Source: CAZRUA01 sp964603125 (GTDB taxonomy: Bacteria > Bacteroidota > Bacteroidia > B-17B0 > Aurantibacillaceae). From it: DNA of 10,714 nucleotides. Position numbers and translations under genes: made by a program. The DNA lies in NCBI GenBank assembly GCA_964603125.1, contig CAZRUA010000118.1, positions 1 to 10,714 of the forward strand, read 5' to 3'. Positions 4,032 through 10,714 of this stretch are shown one piece after another (position 1 is the stretch's first letter; each line of letters begins with the position of its first letter). The notes beneath the pieces are model-generated. The model did not search any database. It worked only from the letters and a program-made list of their open reading frames with translations, and was not told the DNA's origin.

Positions 4032-7025
4032 TTACTTTATTACAACCATTTTTTGTCTACTTCCAGTTTCAGCACAATGAACAAAATAAAGACCTTCGGG
4101 TATTTCTGTGAATGAAATTGTGTAGTTATTTATTGTGTTTAATGAGAAACTTTGTAATGTTTGCCCAAGTTCGTTTATGAGTGTGTAATGTCCTTCGGCA
4201 GATGCTTTAAGTGTAAATGCTCCGTTGTTTGGGTTAGGCATAATTTTTAATTCTGAATTATGATTAGAGAATGTAGAATTGATACCTACTGTTGTAATGG
4301 CAACACAAACGCTAGTGTCTGAACATAATCCTTGAGTAACAACAACTGCATAATTGCCATTGGCTGAAGCTGTAAATGAAGCATTTGTTTCGCCTGAGAT
4401 TGCTGTGTTTGCATTGTTACAATCAATCCATTGGTAAGTAACTCCTGTTGCATTTGCAGTAATAGTAATACCAGACGAAGTTGTTGTAACATTGGGAAGG
4501 TTATTTACATTAACCACAACACTGGATGTATCTGTACATCCGTTGGCATCAGTACCCGTAACGGTATAAGTTGTACTCGCAGAAGGTGCAAATGCCACAG
4601 CATCCATTACCCCACCCGACCAGGTGTAAGCGTTTGCTCCACTACCAGTAAGTGTTACTAAACCACCAGCGCAAATTGTATTTGTTGTGGCAGAAGCAGT
4701 TACGTTTGGTAAAGGATTCACATAAATCATCTGTGATTTGTAACCTAAGCAACCATTGGTATCAATTACAGCCACAGTAAACAAGGAATCGACAAGAGGT
4801 AATATGGATACTGATGGTGACGTTGAGCCATTAGACCATTGATAGCTTATTCCTCCGGTAGCAGCTATTGCAGTGCTTTCTCCGGCACAAACTGTTGTAT
4901 CTCCTATTATATTTATAAAAGGATAACCGAGAGTTGTAATTACTTCAATGTTAGAAGTATCAATATTAGTTGATAAAACGCAAGCTCCAGAAGTTACTTT
5001 GCAAATCAACACATCGCCGTTGTTGGAGGTAGGAAGCGTTAATGTATCATTATTTACACCTAAGCTCACACCATTTAAAAGCCAATCGTAGCTAGCAAAA
5101 GCTGAAGGAAAATTAGTATTGGCAATATATGTTTTATTGCTGCATAAATTTATTGGTGGAGGAACAAAAAATCTCATCTCTGTTAGAAAGGCATACCCAC
5201 CAAATGAATTTGCTGAAATACGTATGCGGTATTTTTCGTAAGGAATGTTATTAGTGAATGAATATGTGTTCCATACATTGAAAGCAGGTGTTTGAGCTGT
5301 TGTTATGTCCAAGATATGCCAACTGCTTCCATTGTACCCCTCAAAGGTCCAATCAGAAGGTATAAAAAAAGCATTCCAGCCACCTTGTTGTGTATAAGAA
5401 TAAAAGGTTTGGTAAGCGGTAAGAATCTTTCCATTTCCTGCTCCAAAGTCATACTCGAGCCAGTCAGGAAAACTATATTGACTAGCCCAGCCTGTTAACG
5501 CAGTATCCCCATCAAAAGCACCAGAAGGGCTGCCTGGACTTAAAGTGCTGCTGGCAGAAGCAGTGCCTCCGCTAGGACTAAACCAGTTGCCTGAATTTAC
5601 ATACTCTGCAATTGTAATAACAGGATTTACAAGCGGTCCGGGTGCGCCACTGAAACAAGCATTTTGTATAAATATATTGGAACCCAACGTTTCTTGAAAA
5701 ACAATAATGACACCCCCATTATTATCTGAAATTATATCCACTACATATTGATCGTATGTTCCATTAGCCAATGTAACACCTCCAGCGCTCCACTGAATAA
5801 CACCAGTTGCATTAATTTTTTGAGTATATATATCAAAATCTGTCATATTCCTAAAGTCTCTCCAAGCTATAAATGCATTACCGTTTCCATCAGGATATAA
5901 AGCTATTTGTTCTTGATTTCCTGCACCAGATCCTATTACTAAACCATTTATAGCCCATAACATAGTTCCACTTGCGTTTAAGTGTTGTGCGTAAATATCA
6001 CTATCTATTGTGTTTCTATAATCTTCCCAAGCAATATATGCACCTCCGTTATTATCACTAATTATTACAGGTTCACCCTGATATTCACTTGCATTGCAAA
6101 CGGCAACTCCGTTGGCGGTCCATTGCACTATACCTGATGCATTCACTCTTTGTGCATAAATATCTCCTGCTGATACTCTATAATCTAACCAAGTAATAAT
6201 TGCACCACCATTGTTGTCGCTGGTTATTTTTGGATTGAATTGTTCGGCCGTAGCTTCACCGCAAATAACAACTCCGTTTGTTATCCATTGTGCTATTCCT
6301 GCCAAATTGAAACGTTGTGCGTAAACATCAGTACTGGTGCCAGTGTAATAATTCCACGTAATAATAACACCACCGCTTCCATCAGTTGCTAGTGACGGAG
6401 CTCTCTGATCTCCCGATAGAAGGCTTACATTAATTCCATTTATTGTCCAAACTTGCGCTCCACTATTATCGATATGCTGCAGGTACACATCATATTCTCC
6501 ACTTCTATCATCATAGAACCAGCTAACGTAGGCTCCACCAGCATTGTCGGATAATATAACAGGTGCAGTTTGTTGTCCGACTGCTGTACAAACGGGAACA
6601 CCATCATAAGTCCATAGTATATTTCCGTTGGCATCCAAGCGCTGGGCATAAATATCTGTTCCGGAAACAGGAGTACGATCGTCCTGCCAAGTAACAATAA
6701 CACCATCATTTCCATCAGGACACATTACCGGACCAATTTGCCCGCTAGATGCTGTGCAAACAAGTTCTCCGTTTGTTGACCACAATGCAGTTCCTGTAGA
6801 ATCAAAATGTTGTATATAAATATCGTTATTTCCTAATCTGTCATCTTGCCAAGTTACAAAGGCACCACCATGACCATCAGTCATTATTTTTTGCCCACCT
6901 TTTGTACCAGTTGCAACACAAACTGGAGTATTAATGGAAACATCAGTTGACCATTGTGCTTTTGCAACATTTGTATAACACAAGCCTAGAGAAAGAACTA
7001 GTGTTGAAAGTATTTGTTTTTTCAT
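4032..7025 (-). CDS. Large secreted repeat protein with discoidin-like domain and T9SS sorting domain
   Basis: The ATG at 7025 gives 997 residues with a clean signal peptide (MKKQILSTLVLSLGLCYTNV-AKA, cleavage near 23). An upstream in-frame start would only add a non-signal stretch of 35 residues. Residues 25-458 hold eight repeats of 54-56 residues with the signature DxxGGxxxxWxDxR...DIYxQ...NASGxxxWxxNGxxVC, probably a beta-propeller or similar fold. Residues about 470-622 form a discoidin/F5/8C-type domain (FDGDTALTGWAS, DWLEYDFG, WTFEGYNGSSW, YRIRISANSFGG), likely carbohydrate-binding. Ig-like modules follow at about 624-912 (for example VCAGESTAIAATGG, ICAGGLVTLTGSG, DANGCTDTSSVVV). Residues 927-997 (KIMPNPNNGAFTL to QKMVVIK) are a type A T9SS sorting domain. 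It should be exported by Sec, passed through T9SS and attached to or released from the cell surface, perhaps as an adhesin. It has its own terminator. Confidence 0.92.
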   Translation of the reverse strand: MKKQILSTLVLSLGLCYTNVAKAQWSTDVSINTPVCVATGTKGGQKIMTDGHGGAFVTWQDDRLGNNDIYIQHFDSTGTALWSTNGELVCTASSGQIGPVMCPDGNDGVIVTWQDDRTPVSGTDIYAQRLDANGNILWTYDGVPVCTAVGQQTAPVILSDNAGGAYVSWFYDDRSGEYDVYLQHIDNSGAQVWTINGINVSLLSGDQRAPSLATDGSGGVIITWNYYTGTSTDVYAQRFNLAGIAQWITNGVVICGEATAEQFNPKITSDNNGGAIITWLDYRVSAGDIYAQRVNASGIVQWTANGVAVCNASEYQGEPVIISDNNGGAYIAWEDYRNTIDSDIYAQHLNASGTMLWAINGLVIGSGAGNQEQIALYPDGNGNAFIAWRDFRNMTDFDIYTQKINATGVIQWSAGGVTLANGTYDQYVVDIISDNNGGVIIVFQETLGSNIFIQNACFSGAPGPLVNPVITIAEYVNSGNWFSPSGGTASASSTLSPGSPSGAFDGDTALTGWASQYSFPDWLEYDFGAGNGKILTAYQTFYSYTQQGGWNAFFIPSDWTFEGYNGSSWHILDITTAQTPAFNVWNTYSFTNNIPYEKYRIRISANSFGGYAFLTEMRFFVPPPINLCSNKTYIANTNFPSAFASYDWLLNGVSLGVNNDTLTLPTSNNGDVLICKVTSGACVLSTNIDTSNIEVITTLGYPFINIIGDTTVCAGESTAIAATGGISYQWSNGSTSPSVSILPLVDSLFTVAVIDTNGCLGYKSQMIYVNPLPNVTASATTNTICAGGLVTLTGSGANAYTWSGGVMDAVAFAPSASTTYTVTGTDANGCTDTSSVVVNVNNLPNVTTTSSGITITANATGVTYQWIDCNNANTAISGETNASFTASANGNYAVVVTQGLCSDTSVCVAITTVGINSTFSNHNSELKIMPNPNNGAFTLKASAEGHYTLINELGQTLQSFSLNTINNYTISFTEIPEGLYFVHCAETGSRQKMVVIK
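5652..6953 (-). repeat. Eight degenerate 165-bp repeats within the secreted-protein gene
   Basis: The conserved Asp-x-x-Gly-Gly turn falls at residues 50, 104, 160, 215, 270, 324, 379 and 434, a period of 54-56 codons. Copies are diverged at DNA level, so this is an old duplication series rather than a recent expansion. Repeats 4 and 8 have lost the DxR part of the signature. Confidence 0.85.
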
Positions 7026-7331
7026 TTGAGAATCTTTAGTATGCAGTAAAGTTAGCCTGATAAGAAGAGGTTGAAAAAAAAATGTTATGATTGACTCGTT
7101 TTTGTATATGAGCGACAATATTGCTAGCAATAGATTTAACTTGACTTTACATCAATAGAATTATTAAAATAAATAATTAAAACTTTGCTACTTAATTTAG
7201 TACTTTCATATATTATGTGGCAAATTGAAATTTGAAATTCATCAAAACAGTATAAGCTTAATGTTGAAGCTAACAAACCTTTCTTATTCTGGGCCTGGTT
7301 TGCTTTACACACAAAATAATAAAACGTTACT
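7026..7331. other. Intergenic region with a 14-bp palindrome
   Basis: This gap separates the kinase gene from the secreted-protein gene. It contains the perfect palindrome TATTGCTAGCAATA (7119-7132), 93 bases upstream of the secreted-protein start. That is a reasonable place for an operator, though 14-bp AT-rich palindromes also occur by chance. No TAnnTTTG promoter element was found on the minus strand and no convincing terminator after the kinase. CAAACC/GGTTTG (7274-7302) has a long loop and no T-run. A short near-repeat of AAATTGAAATTTGAAATT lies at about 7224-7241. Confidence 0.4.
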
Positions 7332-9323
7332 TTATTCCAATTTCATTTCAATTAAGAATGTGGAAGCTCCAGCTTCCCTTTGATAAGAAATGTTAGCATC
7401 TATTTGTTGCGTAAGAATATTTAGCATCTTAAATCCAAATCCGCCTTTATCTAAATCTTGACCCTCGGGAAGACCCGGACCATTATCTGAGTATTGTATA
7501 GTAAGATTATTTTCCTTCTGTTGAATATCCACAATAATGGATGCCTCTTCAACATCGACAAAGGCATATTTAAATGAATTGGTGGCTAATTCGTTCATAA
7601 CTAAAGCAAGAGGGGTTGCCAAACTTGCATCCATTGCATCGCAATTACCATTAACCTGTATTTCCAGTGTTTTTTCGTTGCTAAAATAGGTTATTGAAAT
7701 TTCGTTAAGAAGATTTTTAATAAAAACTGTAAAATCCAGTTTGGCAACATTGTCTCCATCGTATAAGCTTTTGTGCACCAGTGCCATGCTTTGAATCCTA
7801 GCTTGCGACTCTTTAAGGATTTGTTTAGTTTCTGGTTGTTTTGCTGCTCTGGCTTGAAGGTAAAGCAGGCTCTTTAACATAGTTAAATTATTTTTAACAC
7901 GGTGATGAATTTCATGAATCAGAACAAGTTTTTCGCCAGTTTGTATTTCAGTGATTTTTTTCTCGGCAGCGAGTTCTCTACTTATTTTTTGTCTTCGTTT
8001 GTAGGATATGTACAATATAATACCGATGGTGAGTACCAATAAAAATATGAAAACAAGCAACCATGTTAAATTTACAGTAGATTTATCAGCTTCTAGTTTT
8101 GAGCTACCGTTTGAACTGATTACAAAAGTTCCGAACTCTTGCAAAGTGTCAAAAGTTATGATTCCAGACTTACTAATCGCCCTTATTCCTCTTGTGACAC
8201 CCCATCGTGAAATAGCCTGTTCAGGCTTGTAGTTTAATAAAATGTCAGTTGGATGTAGCTCATCCGATTTACTGATAATATCTTTTTCAATATTAAAAGT
8301 AGCTTGGTATTTTACATTTTGATTATACCCATAATTATGAATTAGCCAGTAATTTTTATCGTAAAGATTATTGCTTAAAATTACTTCACCATCTATTTCG
8401 TCATTTACTTTTCCTTCAATTTTTGTAACTGTTACTTCTCCATTTGGAGAGGTATAAGGAAAATATAAGCTGCAATCGGCAGCACCAAATGAATAATTTC
8501 CTTTTTGTGTAATGAATAATGTTTTACTAAGTCCTTTGCCCAATAGCAGGTCAGAAAATTCTCTTGTTGCCTTGTGTGCAGGTGTTGCGTTGTATGAATG
8601 AACCGCATCAGCAATATCGCCATCGTTTTCATCAAACTGATAATAAGCTACTAAACCTTTCTCTGTTCCTTTTAAAGAGAGATGCATGTGTTCTCTTATT
8701 TCCGATTTAGAACGTACAATATTCCATATTCGTACTTCATCAATTTGGCCATCAAAAAGCAAACCATGATTATCGCGCATGCCAATTAAGAAAGGGGCAG
8801 TGTTATAACTGGTAATAGAAGGCACCTTACCACTGCCAGCATAATTTAAATTATATTGTTGTTGCCCATTGACATAAATTTTAATTTTATTTGTATCCTC
8901 AACTTGAGTCCCGTCGAATACGGCAGCAATATGTATCCATTTACCAATCTTAATGGGATTGGATGTAGTATTATAATTAGCGTTGTTAATACCATCATCG
9001 CCAACAACAAAAATAATATTGGAAACTCCACCCTGTTCGTAGCCAGAGAGAGCCAAGTGAATGCGCTCATTGGGTTTTTCAGCTTGATTACAAAAAATAG
9101 TACCAAAGAGTCGGTAATTTTTGATTTTTACCCATGCTTCGAGTGTAAAAGCGGAAGTACCCTTTAATTCTTTTATATTACCGCAATTTACATACTGCTT
9201 TTCTCCATCTAGTGTGAAGGAATTGCCAGCCCCTAATTTATTTGGAGCAATTGTAGGATAAGACGTTTGCGCAAAAGTGCAAAAATAAAATAAGAGTAAT
9301 AATATAAGTAAGTGCAGCCTCAA
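7332..9323 (-). CDS. Sensor histidine kinase with extracytoplasmic LamG domain (HisKA_2 type)
   Basis: A 663-residue membrane kinase. Residues 1-19 are a signal peptide (LLILLLLFYFCTFAQ). A LamG/concanavalin-like jellyroll spans about 33-232 (FTLEAWVKI, KWIHIAAVFDG, IKIYVNGQ, FDGQIDEVRIWN, GLVAYYQFDE), then a beta-rich linker (262-405) and a membrane helix at 419-441. The cytoplasmic part has the HisKA_2 motif EIHHRVKNNL with His474 as likely phosphorylation site. The ATPase boxes are N (NELATNSFKYAF, Asn577/Asn582), G1 (SDNGPG, 612-617) and G2 (GGFGFKM). All catalytic residues appear present. The start is TTG: an in-frame TAA lies nine bases upstream and no ATG precedes the signal peptide. 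It follows the response regulator by 91 bases, so the two are very likely co-transcribed. The extracytoplasmic LamG suggests sensing of a glycan or surface protein; the ligand is unknown. Confidence 0.92.
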   Translation of the reverse strand: MRLHLLILLLLFYFCTFAQTSYPTIAPNKLGAGNSFTLDGEKQYVNCGNIKELKGTSAFTLEAWVKIKNYRLFGTIFCNQAEKPNERIHLALSGYEQGGVSNIIFVVGDDGINNANYNTTSNPIKIGKWIHIAAVFDGTQVEDTNKIKIYVNGQQQYNLNYAGSGKVPSITSYNTAPFLIGMRDNHGLLFDGQIDEVRIWNIVRSKSEIREHMHLSLKGTEKGLVAYYQFDENDGDIADAVHSYNATPAHKATREFSDLLLGKGLSKTLFITQKGNYSFGAADCSLYFPYTSPNGEVTVTKIEGKVNDEIDGEVILSNNLYDKNYWLIHNYGYNQNVKYQATFNIEKDIISKSDELHPTDILLNYKPEQAISRWGVTRGIRAISKSGIITFDTLQEFGTFVISSNGSSKLEADKSTVNLTWLLVFIFLLVLTIGIILYISYKRRQKISRELAAEKKITEIQTGEKLVLIHEIHHRVKNNLTMLKSLLYLQARAAKQPETKQILKESQARIQSMALVHKSLYDGDNVAKLDFTVFIKNLLNEISITYFSNEKTLEIQVNGNCDAMDASLATPLALVMNELATNSFKYAFVDVEEASIIVDIQQKENNLTIQYSDNGPGLPEGQDLDKGGFGFKMLNILTQQIDANISYQREAGASTFLIEMKLE

Positions 9324-9414
9324 GGTGTTTTATTTTTTGTCAAATTAAATAGGAATTTAATCCGTTTAGAAAAAATGTTGTGAATAACAGTTTTTTGTAT
9401 ACGACAAACATTAA

Positions 9415-10101
9415 TCACTTAAATTTCGCAATAAATTCATTTCGGTGTTTACGAGACAATGGAAATTTTTCATCTCCAATAATGACGTGCTGTCCAGATA
9501 TAGCTTCAACATAATTTATATTTACGGCAAAAGCACGATGTATTCTTATTATATTATCTGATTTCAATTCAGCTAAAAAAGTAGATAAACTGTTTCGCAC
9601 AAGGTGTTTTTTGCTTTTAGTTTTTATTTCAACATAAACACTGTCTGATTTTAACCAAATCACATCACTAGAATCCAGTTTTATACTTTTGCTTCCATCT
9701 TTTATGAGTATACTACTGTTAACATGAACATTTGCAGCTTTACGCTTACTAATCAATGATAAAGTAATGAATAAATCTGCTTCAGTAAATGGTTTCAATA
9801 AATAAGCTTCAGGGTTGTGCTCCATTGCTAAGCCAACAGTTGCTTTATCTGAGTAAGAAGTAAGAAATGCAAATGGCAGTTTGTATTTTTCATTTATCAA
9901 GGCTGCAACATCCATCCCCGATTTGTCACTTTTTAAGTTAATATCTAAAAAGCAAAAATCTATGTTAGGATTCTTTTGTAAAACTACTTCAGTTGCTTTA
10001 TAGTTTTTTACTATAGCTACTACCAAATGCCCTAAATCTGTAAGCATTTCTTTAAGCATTTCTGCGATTAAGAATTCATCTTCAACAATTAAAATGTTCA
10101 T
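9415..10101 (-). CDS. LytTR-family response regulator
   Basis: A 228-residue protein with ATG start. The N-terminal receiver domain (1-118) has the acidic pair Glu7/Asp8 (IVEDEF), phospho-acceptor Asp53 (FLDINL), Thr81 (LTSYSD) and Lys103 (LLKPF), so it should be phosphorylatable. A LytTR DNA-binding domain covers about 131-228 (SDVIWLKSDSVYVEI, IRIHRAFAVNINYVEAI, FPLSRKHRNEF). This REC-LytTR layout is the AlgR/AgrA/LytR type and commonly pairs with HisKA_2 kinases in Bacteroidota. It is encoded just before the LamG kinase, the probable cognate partner, and is likely the first gene of the operon. Targets are not shown. The nearby secreted-protein gene is a candidate, but only by proximity. 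No consensus promoter was found upstream; TATATTTA near 10150 is a one-mismatch -7 candidate on the minus strand. Confidence 0.95.
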   Translation of the reverse strand: MNILIVEDEFLIAEMLKEMLTDLGHLVVAIVKNYKATEVVLQKNPNIDFCFLDINLKSDKSGMDVAALINEKYKLPFAFLTSYSDKATVGLAMEHNPEAYLLKPFTEADLFITLSLISKRKAANVHVNSSILIKDGSKSIKLDSSDVIWLKSDSVYVEIKTKSKKHLVRNSLSTFLAELKSDNIIRIHRAFAVNINYVEAISGQHVIIGDEKFPLSRKHRNEFIAKFK

Positions 10102-10387
10102 GATGGACAGTTGTATCAGTTTAAACTATGCATTGTGGCATTGCATAAATATAAGCATTTCCACAGAATGAAAGATAAGAATAAATTATCAATCAATTGG
10201 AGTTTACTTAAGACTTGCAGATTTAAATTATTGTGTTCAAACTCGCTAATAGGATTAAATTTGGCTTGATACTTTTTAAATTCCTATCCATCCAAACTTA
10301 CAAAAAGAATTGCTATTGCTACTAGAAAAAATTAAGGAGAATCTTCATTACTTACTTTTTTTATGTTCACCTATCTGCTATTTTCCA

Positions 10388-10456
10388 GTATATCTGCGCA
10401 CATTTTATTCGCAAGATAAAATAAACATTTACTTGGGATAAACAAGGAGGAAGATT
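10388..10456 (+). repeat. Dispersed repeat R4 (core only)
   Basis: This is the fourth copy of the R core: GTATATCTGCGCACATTTTA, then AAATAAACATTTACTTGGG, ATAAACAAGGAGGAAGAT. The match ends at about 10456, right after GGAAGATT, earlier than in R1-R3. The left side lacks the hairpin and T-run seen in R1 and R3. It has the same orientation as the others and sits 287 bases upstream of the response regulator start. Confidence 0.7.
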
Positions 10457-10567
10457 CTGAAACGTTCGCGGCCCGAAAATTCAATGTCACTTAGTGTTTA
10501 GTCGCTTCTCCGCACAAGCTCCTTGTTTAGCTCACTCGAAGTCAATGTAATAAACTTAAGAGAAACT

Positions 10568-10641
10568 CGTCATTGCGAGGTACGAAGCAATCTAATCTTC
10601 GATAGTGAGATTGCTTCGTCCGAAAAGTCCTCGCAATGACG
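10568..10641. repeat. REP/MITE-like palindromic element
   Basis: CGTCATTGCGAGG (10568-10580) is exactly complementary to CCTCGCAATGACG (10629-10641). Inside these, GAAGCAATCT (10584-10593) is complementary to AGATTGCTTC (10608-10617), leaving a 14-base loop. The outer and inner stems are separated by 3 and 11 unpaired bases. From memory, elements with CGTCATTGCGAGG ends and GAAGCAATCT inside occur in many unrelated bacterial genomes as short non-autonomous repeats, probably moved by a transposase of the IS200/RAYT kind. No transposase is present here. Confidence 0.75.
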
Positions 10642-10714
10642 GAAGAAATTAATGTCATTGCACTCGAAGTGACCAAACGTTTGTGTGTTACTTACTCAAA
10701 TACAAATTCCTTTC

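Larger units (their letters stand above)
10102..10714. other. Gene-free region at the right end
   Basis: No credible coding sequence is visible in either strand over 613 bases. The stretch holds the promoter region of the response regulator, repeat R4 (10388-10456) and a palindromic element (10568-10641). It also has two copies of CACTCGAAGT (10533-10542, 10661-10670) next to GTCA/TGAC words, which resemble short dispersed intergenic motifs. The region looks like a collecting place for repeats. Confidence 0.6.

Noticed and set aside
7274..7302. CAAACC/GGTTTG inverted repeat after the kinase gene as a terminator
   Set aside because: Only six pairs, a 17-base loop and no T-run on the minus strand.

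Overview
The window reads as AT-rich chromosomal DNA of a member of the Bacteroidota. The support is a type IX secretion (T9SS) sorting domain at the end of a large secreted adhesin-like protein, a HisKA_2 histidine kinase paired with a LytTR response regulator, scarce Shine-Dalgarno sequences, and palindromes of a kind common in this phylum. Genus cannot be fixed. All seven complete genes lie on the minus strand, so transcription runs from high to low coordinates.

Right part (about 4000-10110): a two-component pair comes first, a REC-LytTR response regulator (9415-10101) and then a sensor kinase (7332-9323). The kinase has a signal peptide, an extracytoplasmic LamG/concanavalin-like domain, one membrane helix and a HisKA_2 kinase core. 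Next is a 997-residue secreted protein (4032-7025) with a signal peptide, eight repeats of about 55 residues, a discoidin-like (F5/8 type C) domain, Ig-like modules and a T9SS type A sorting domain. A strong hairpin terminator (3981-4012) closes this block.

Left part (1-3900): a string of short genes with no evident common pathway. They are a TPR lipoprotein, a HEAT-like helical protein of unknown function, a VOC-fold protein overlapping a Cdd1-like helix-hairpin-helix protein, and an ankyrin-repeat protein. The gaps between them hold copies of dispersed repeats. One type (R1-R4, at about 76-309, 1151-1236, 3723-3880 and 10388-10456) is always in the same orientation, and two copies carry a terminator-like hairpin at the same internal position. 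A second, related type (units A, B, C) sits at gene 3' ends and folds into a hairpin with covarying pairs. A GC-rich bulged hairpin (2992-3067) separates the TPR and HEAT-like genes, and the 7-mer GTTAGGG/CCCTAAC marks both edges of the TPR gene and the 3' edge of the ankyrin gene.

Short, unrelated, co-oriented genes separated by structured repeats resemble a gene-cassette array such as a cluster of attC sites. No integrase is in view and the site consensus is only partly met, so this is a hypothesis. The far right end (10102-10714) has no gene. It holds repeat R4 and a 74-bp palindromic REP/MITE-like element.
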